Source of the DNA: an uncultured Muribaculaceae bacterium
GTDB lineage: Bacteria > Bacteroidota > Bacteroidia > Bacteroidales > Muribaculaceae
Assembly: GCA_910576775.1 (NCBI GenBank)
Contig: CAJTJV010000026.1
Location: 1 to 42,858 of the forward strand
Reading direction: 5' to 3'
DNA length: 42,858 nt
Shown: positions 40,701 to 42,858 of the stretch, in pieces
Position numbering within the stretch: the stretch's first letter is position 1
Layout of the letters: each line of letters opens with the position of its first letter
Notes under the pieces: model-generated
Databases searched by the model: none
What the model saw: the letters and a program-made list of their open reading frames with translations, nothing else
Told to the model about the DNA's origin: nothing
Position numbers and translations under genes: made by a program

Positions 40701-42858
40701 GTCAACGGACATGCCATACAGGAAATCTTCACATACGACGGACTCGGGCGGGAGATATCATGGCAGCAGAAGACTCCTGCTCCCGAAAACACTGACGAGG
40801 AGCCGGCGGCATGTGGATTTACCACTGTATTCACCGAATACGACGCGATGGACAGGCCGTTCAGAAAATGGGCGCCTGTCATCAACAACAACCTACACCC
40901 TGCAATTGAGGATATAAAGGCCTCCGCCCTTGATTTTTATGGCACGGAACATGCTTACGGGACTACTTTCTACGAGGCTTCTCCGCGTGGACGTGTCTGC
41001 GGCTCGCGCAAGGCGGGGGACGAATGGCACCGGGCCGACAGGCGTACATCCGTAAGGTATCTCGTCAACACATCTTCGGGCGATTATGCATGCCCCGACT
41101 GCTATACCACCTCGGAAACGTCAAGGTACATTGTTACGAATCAGCGCTATTATCCCGCAGGGGCATTGACGGTGGAAGAGGTCTCCGACGAAGAGAACCA
41201 TGTCACCATGACTTTCACCGACCGTCGGGGAAAGACTGTCATGATACGCGAGGGCGTCCCCGGGGACTGGAACGACACCCGCTTCGTCTACAACGATTAC
41301 GGCGACCTGCTCTTTGTCATCCAGCCGCAAAGCACGGGAAACATCAGGAAGACAGCCTGTTTCAGATACGAATACGATTCCCGCGGGAACTGCACGCTGA
41401 AAGCGGTGCCGGGCGGTCCGCAGACAAGCTACCGCTATGATTCCCACAACAGGCTTTTCGCCGAGCAGGACGGTCTGATGAAGAATGACAATCAATGGCT
41501 GATTCACCATTATGACTACCTTGGGCGCCCGGCTTTCAGCGCCTACGCCGATATTTCAAAGGCGGACGTCGAGAGCCTGTGCGGCAGGGCGTTTACTGTC
41601 TTTGCTCCCGGGGAGGGAAGCAGTCTTGCCACGCACACCGGCGGCTATGTATGCCCGGAGGAACTGTCCTCGAAAGCGAAATATGCCGGGCTGGCCGAGG
41701 CGCACTATTATGATTCCTACGCCTATACATCCGGACTGCCGGAGAGATGGAGGAGTTTCTGCAGCCCGTCATATTTCCCGTCTCCCCGCAGTTCGACAGT
41801 CGGACTGGAGACCGCGACGGCGGCCGGCAGCCATCTGCGCGTGAAAATGTACGACGAAGCGGGGCGTGTCATCAGGGAGGCCTACGGCGACATGACGCAG
41901 AATCCGGAACAGGAAACGCATTACCGATACAACTATAAGGGCGAAATCACGGGGCAGTTGGACCGGACGTTCGCCCCGGAGTCGATAATACGTGATATTT
42001 CCCATACATATTATTCCTCAGGGCATCTGCGGGAGACAAGAGTCACGCAGGACGGAAAAACAGCGACAATAACCCGCTATTATGACGGGACGGGACAGAT
42101 TGCGAAATTGGAACTCGGCGGGAATATTGTCCGTACATTCGGCTACAATGTCAACGGATGGCAGACATCGAGTGTGGCAACAGCGATATACAATCCTGCG
42201 ACACCGCTCGTTCCCGCCGATTCATTGATTGTGATTAAATCGACAGGTTCTTCTGCTGCCCGTATCGGTAAAACGGAAAAGACTGTCATTGAAGAACAGC
42301 TCCATTATGCGGACGAGGCAGACGGAACCACGCCCCGCTACGACGGAAAGATTTCGGCTCGCAGACGCGACAATATGATGACTGCATACGACTACGACAA
42401 TCACGGACGATTGGCTTCGTCGCTGACGTCCTATATAACAACAGGACCCATACGCCCCCTTGCCGTCCCCGATTACTCCACCGCATATACCTACGACCGC
42501 AACGCCAACATAACCTCGCTGTCTCGGCAGGGTATAATTGACAACGTTGGTCGGATGCCGGTCTACGGACTGCACTCGCGCTATAGCATGACATATGCCG
42601 GGAATCAGCTCAGCCGTATGGAGATAGAGCGGGAAGGCGAGGATTATGAAGGGCGTACCGGTGTGGGCGCTACCGGAACAGTCACCAATTTTTGGTACGA
42701 TGTCAACGGCAACATGGGGCGGGACATGTCGCGGGGAATCATGGAGACCCGCTACAACCGCCTCAATCTGCCCACAGACATCTATTTCAGGAACGGCCAC
42801 CGCCAGGCCATAGTCTACGACGGCTTCGGACAGAAGCGGCAGGTATCGTACAGCCAGA
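37710..42858 (+). CDS. Secreted RHS/YD-repeat protein (partial, C-terminus outside window)
   Basis: Open for 1716 codons to the window edge without a stop. A signal peptide (MKVGGRILLFLSAVLAAVGAVAQT) is followed by LATGAVNLSVPLYTIEAEGL and FTLSYHTSGIKPLDDPNPCGYGWSL, the standard opening of Bacteroidetes RHS proteins. From about 40,260 onward YD-type repeats are dense: YDYDSHGNLRQY, YDYDYAGRLVRES, TYDGLGREI, YEYDSRGNCTL, YDEAGRVIREAYGD, YDYDNHGRLASS, YTYDRNANITSL, WYDVNGNM. Such repeats form a hollow beta-cocoon around a C-terminal toxin or adhesin domain, which here lies beyond the window. The first half is AT-rich and the repeat half GC-rich, suggesting mosaic origin. Confidence 0.9.
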   Translation, partial: MKVGGRILLFLSAVLAAVGAVAQTSSELMISPQTSEIITPTPTSAQQIHYQSPQPSLATGAVNLSVPLYTIEAEGLSIPFTLSYHTSGIKPLDDPNPCGYGWSLLPALKITRTIRGRADEKFEYWGDKLLGPPEIPDPKVAYACMARTVPALGNFRDEIRERYDAEKDIFTISLPSGTYNRIYHKNDDGSVSFIGGGADDEIVVTADADLHDFYVRDAQGFTYHFGDKYIEKPVKGSDDFSYSPTCWGIIDIGLPSSSRIDFNWTQYSPPYKIIVGGDTYCDMFDANFGSNCGPQESLFVKSEALYNLYSNVPGIYTNRITLSKVTFPGGTVNIDYTDGMITYFKVVSDTNIVKTIWMRHGTGKVESLFLKEVNISGEGSYKFDYDPQRFEDKYLLHRQDWWGYYNGKSPYGTPGEYCLTPYLEFQAYYHTDLCGFKPLKSKIGHANRTVDEVAMQAGILKKITYPTGGFSTFEYETHRFPATKEFYSDELISNTDPKLDKGGGLRVTKICTYAESDDPRPHVRTYQYDSVNVTAVPSAATFVSVSPAIGLYKDLFTGEYKTRRYRRFHVGYCSDYMQNHIGEEAIWYSKVTELYGEGKIVHRFGYSAPKSEETRLFGKLFPRNLYNIFTHGILPLTKEIYEIADGVYKKIESITFEYEKLNKSSIINAHIQRIIINTVGPDGDIPDFVNGTYARHLLSDNGFGWADYFINIYRNGFFDGEHPYEVNNYPIHLQSDRLKSKTVTQHLENGDFSRTETYTYKPWTSIVTSVETTTSADKRTERIDIIYPSESGSDAECAMIDANIIGVPVQTTYTFGSASVAVRRDMARYGNRVFRPAGEWQSRGTNEWLVGSYDYDSHGNLRQYTGMDFVPTTYLWGYSYRHPVYSIRGITFKEIRQLNSSSVLNGSAETEEIKLPAYNGYRMLVTKALWKPLVGMTSLCQPCGLTTTYDYDYAGRLVRESIDGYGPVKEYSYHIDAYNWQTRKYGLNYTTHSIYQNVNGHAIQEIFTYDGLGREISWQQKTPAPENTDEEPAACGFTTVFTEYDAMDRPFRKWAPVINNNLHPAIEDIKASALDFYGTEHAYGTTFYEASPRGRVCGSRKAGDEWHRADRRTSVRYLVNTSSGDYACPDCYTTSETSRYIVTNQRYYPAGALTVEEVSDEENHVTMTFTDRRGKTVMIREGVPGDWNDTRFVYNDYGDLLFVIQPQSTGNIRKTACFRYEYDSRGNCTLKAVPGGPQTSYRYDSHNRLFAEQDGLMKNDNQWLIHHYDYLGRPAFSAYADISKADVESLCGRAFTVFAPGEGSSLATHTGGYVCPEELSSKAKYAGLAEAHYYDSYAYTSGLPERWRSFCSPSYFPSPRSSTVGLETATAAGSHLRVKMYDEAGRVIREAYGDMTQNPEQETHYRYNYKGEITGQLDRTFAPESIIRDISHTYYSSGHLRETRVTQDGKTATITRYYDGTGQIAKLELGGNIVRTFGYNVNGWQTSSVATAIYNPATPLVPADSLIVIKSTGSSAARIGKTEKTVIEEQLHYADEADGTTPRYDGKISARRRDNMMTAYDYDNHGRLASSLTSYITTGPIRPLAVPDYSTAYTYDRNANITSLSRQGIIDNVGRMPVYGLHSRYSMTYAGNQLSRMEIEREGEDYEGRTGVGATGTVTNFWYDVNGNMGRDMSRGIMETRYNRLNLPTDIYFRNGHRQAIVYDGFGQKRQVSYSQ

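Noticed and set aside
1..42858. CRISPR arrays, complete insertion sequences, rRNA
   Set aside because: No regularly spaced repeat-spacer units, no transposase or integrase ORF, and no rRNA-like stretch was found on reading both strands.

Overview
The window reads as chromosomal DNA of a gut Bacteroidales bacterium, plausibly Muribaculaceae, although no rRNA is present to fix the taxon. The reasons are a SusC/SusD polysaccharide-utilisation locus (PUL), Bacteroides-type lipoproteins, genes without Shine-Dalgarno sites, and many promoters of the Bacteroidetes form TTTG-N19/20-TAnnTTTG.

1-7880 is the right end of an integrated mobile element (prophage, ICE or IME; the integrase is not in view). 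It carries a partial ArdA-like antirestriction gene, two unknown genes, an iteron-rich origin-like region, a large CHC2 primase-helicase, four tiny overlapping HTH genes, a divergent XRE regulator with nested operators, and finally the 3' half of a tRNA-Ser(GGA) followed by that tRNA's terminator. The tRNA half is the expected displaced attachment remnant, so an intact tRNA-Ser should lie to the left of the window at the far end of the element.

8033-19949 is a compact PUL: a GH89 alpha-N-acetylglucosaminidase, an ECF sigma factor on the opposite strand, its FecR anti-sigma partner, STN-SusC, SusD, a BspA-like leucine-rich-repeat protein and a probable beta-propeller lipoprotein. The most striking observation is that all three transcription units (GH89, sigma, FecR-susC-susD) carry the identical bipartite element ATTACGTA-N15-GTGTTCTT at 16-23 nt before the start codon. 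This looks like the private, autoregulated promoter of the ECF sigma factor, and it also fixes the three start codons.

20140-36335 is mostly housekeeping: a PIIB-type Ca2+ P-type ATPase, NADP-type glutamate dehydrogenase, a 188-bp nested palindromic intergenic repeat, a small winged-helix protein, an orphan histidine kinase coupled to a GT4 glycosyltransferase, then SIS-domain isomerase, PfkB-like protein (catalytic Asp changed to Asn), ribH, small envelope proteins, SUI1/YciH and a TPR protein. After these come a PorT-like barrel, nagB, a DUF3737 beta-helix protein, a MalY/PatB-type PLP enzyme, a CPPED1-like phosphoesterase and a lipoprotein.

36336-42858 holds a candidate small RNA, a secreted protein, and a large secreted RHS/YD-repeat gene overlapping it by ATGA and running off the right edge. 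The RHS gene has an abrupt internal change of base composition. No CRISPR array or complete insertion sequence was seen.
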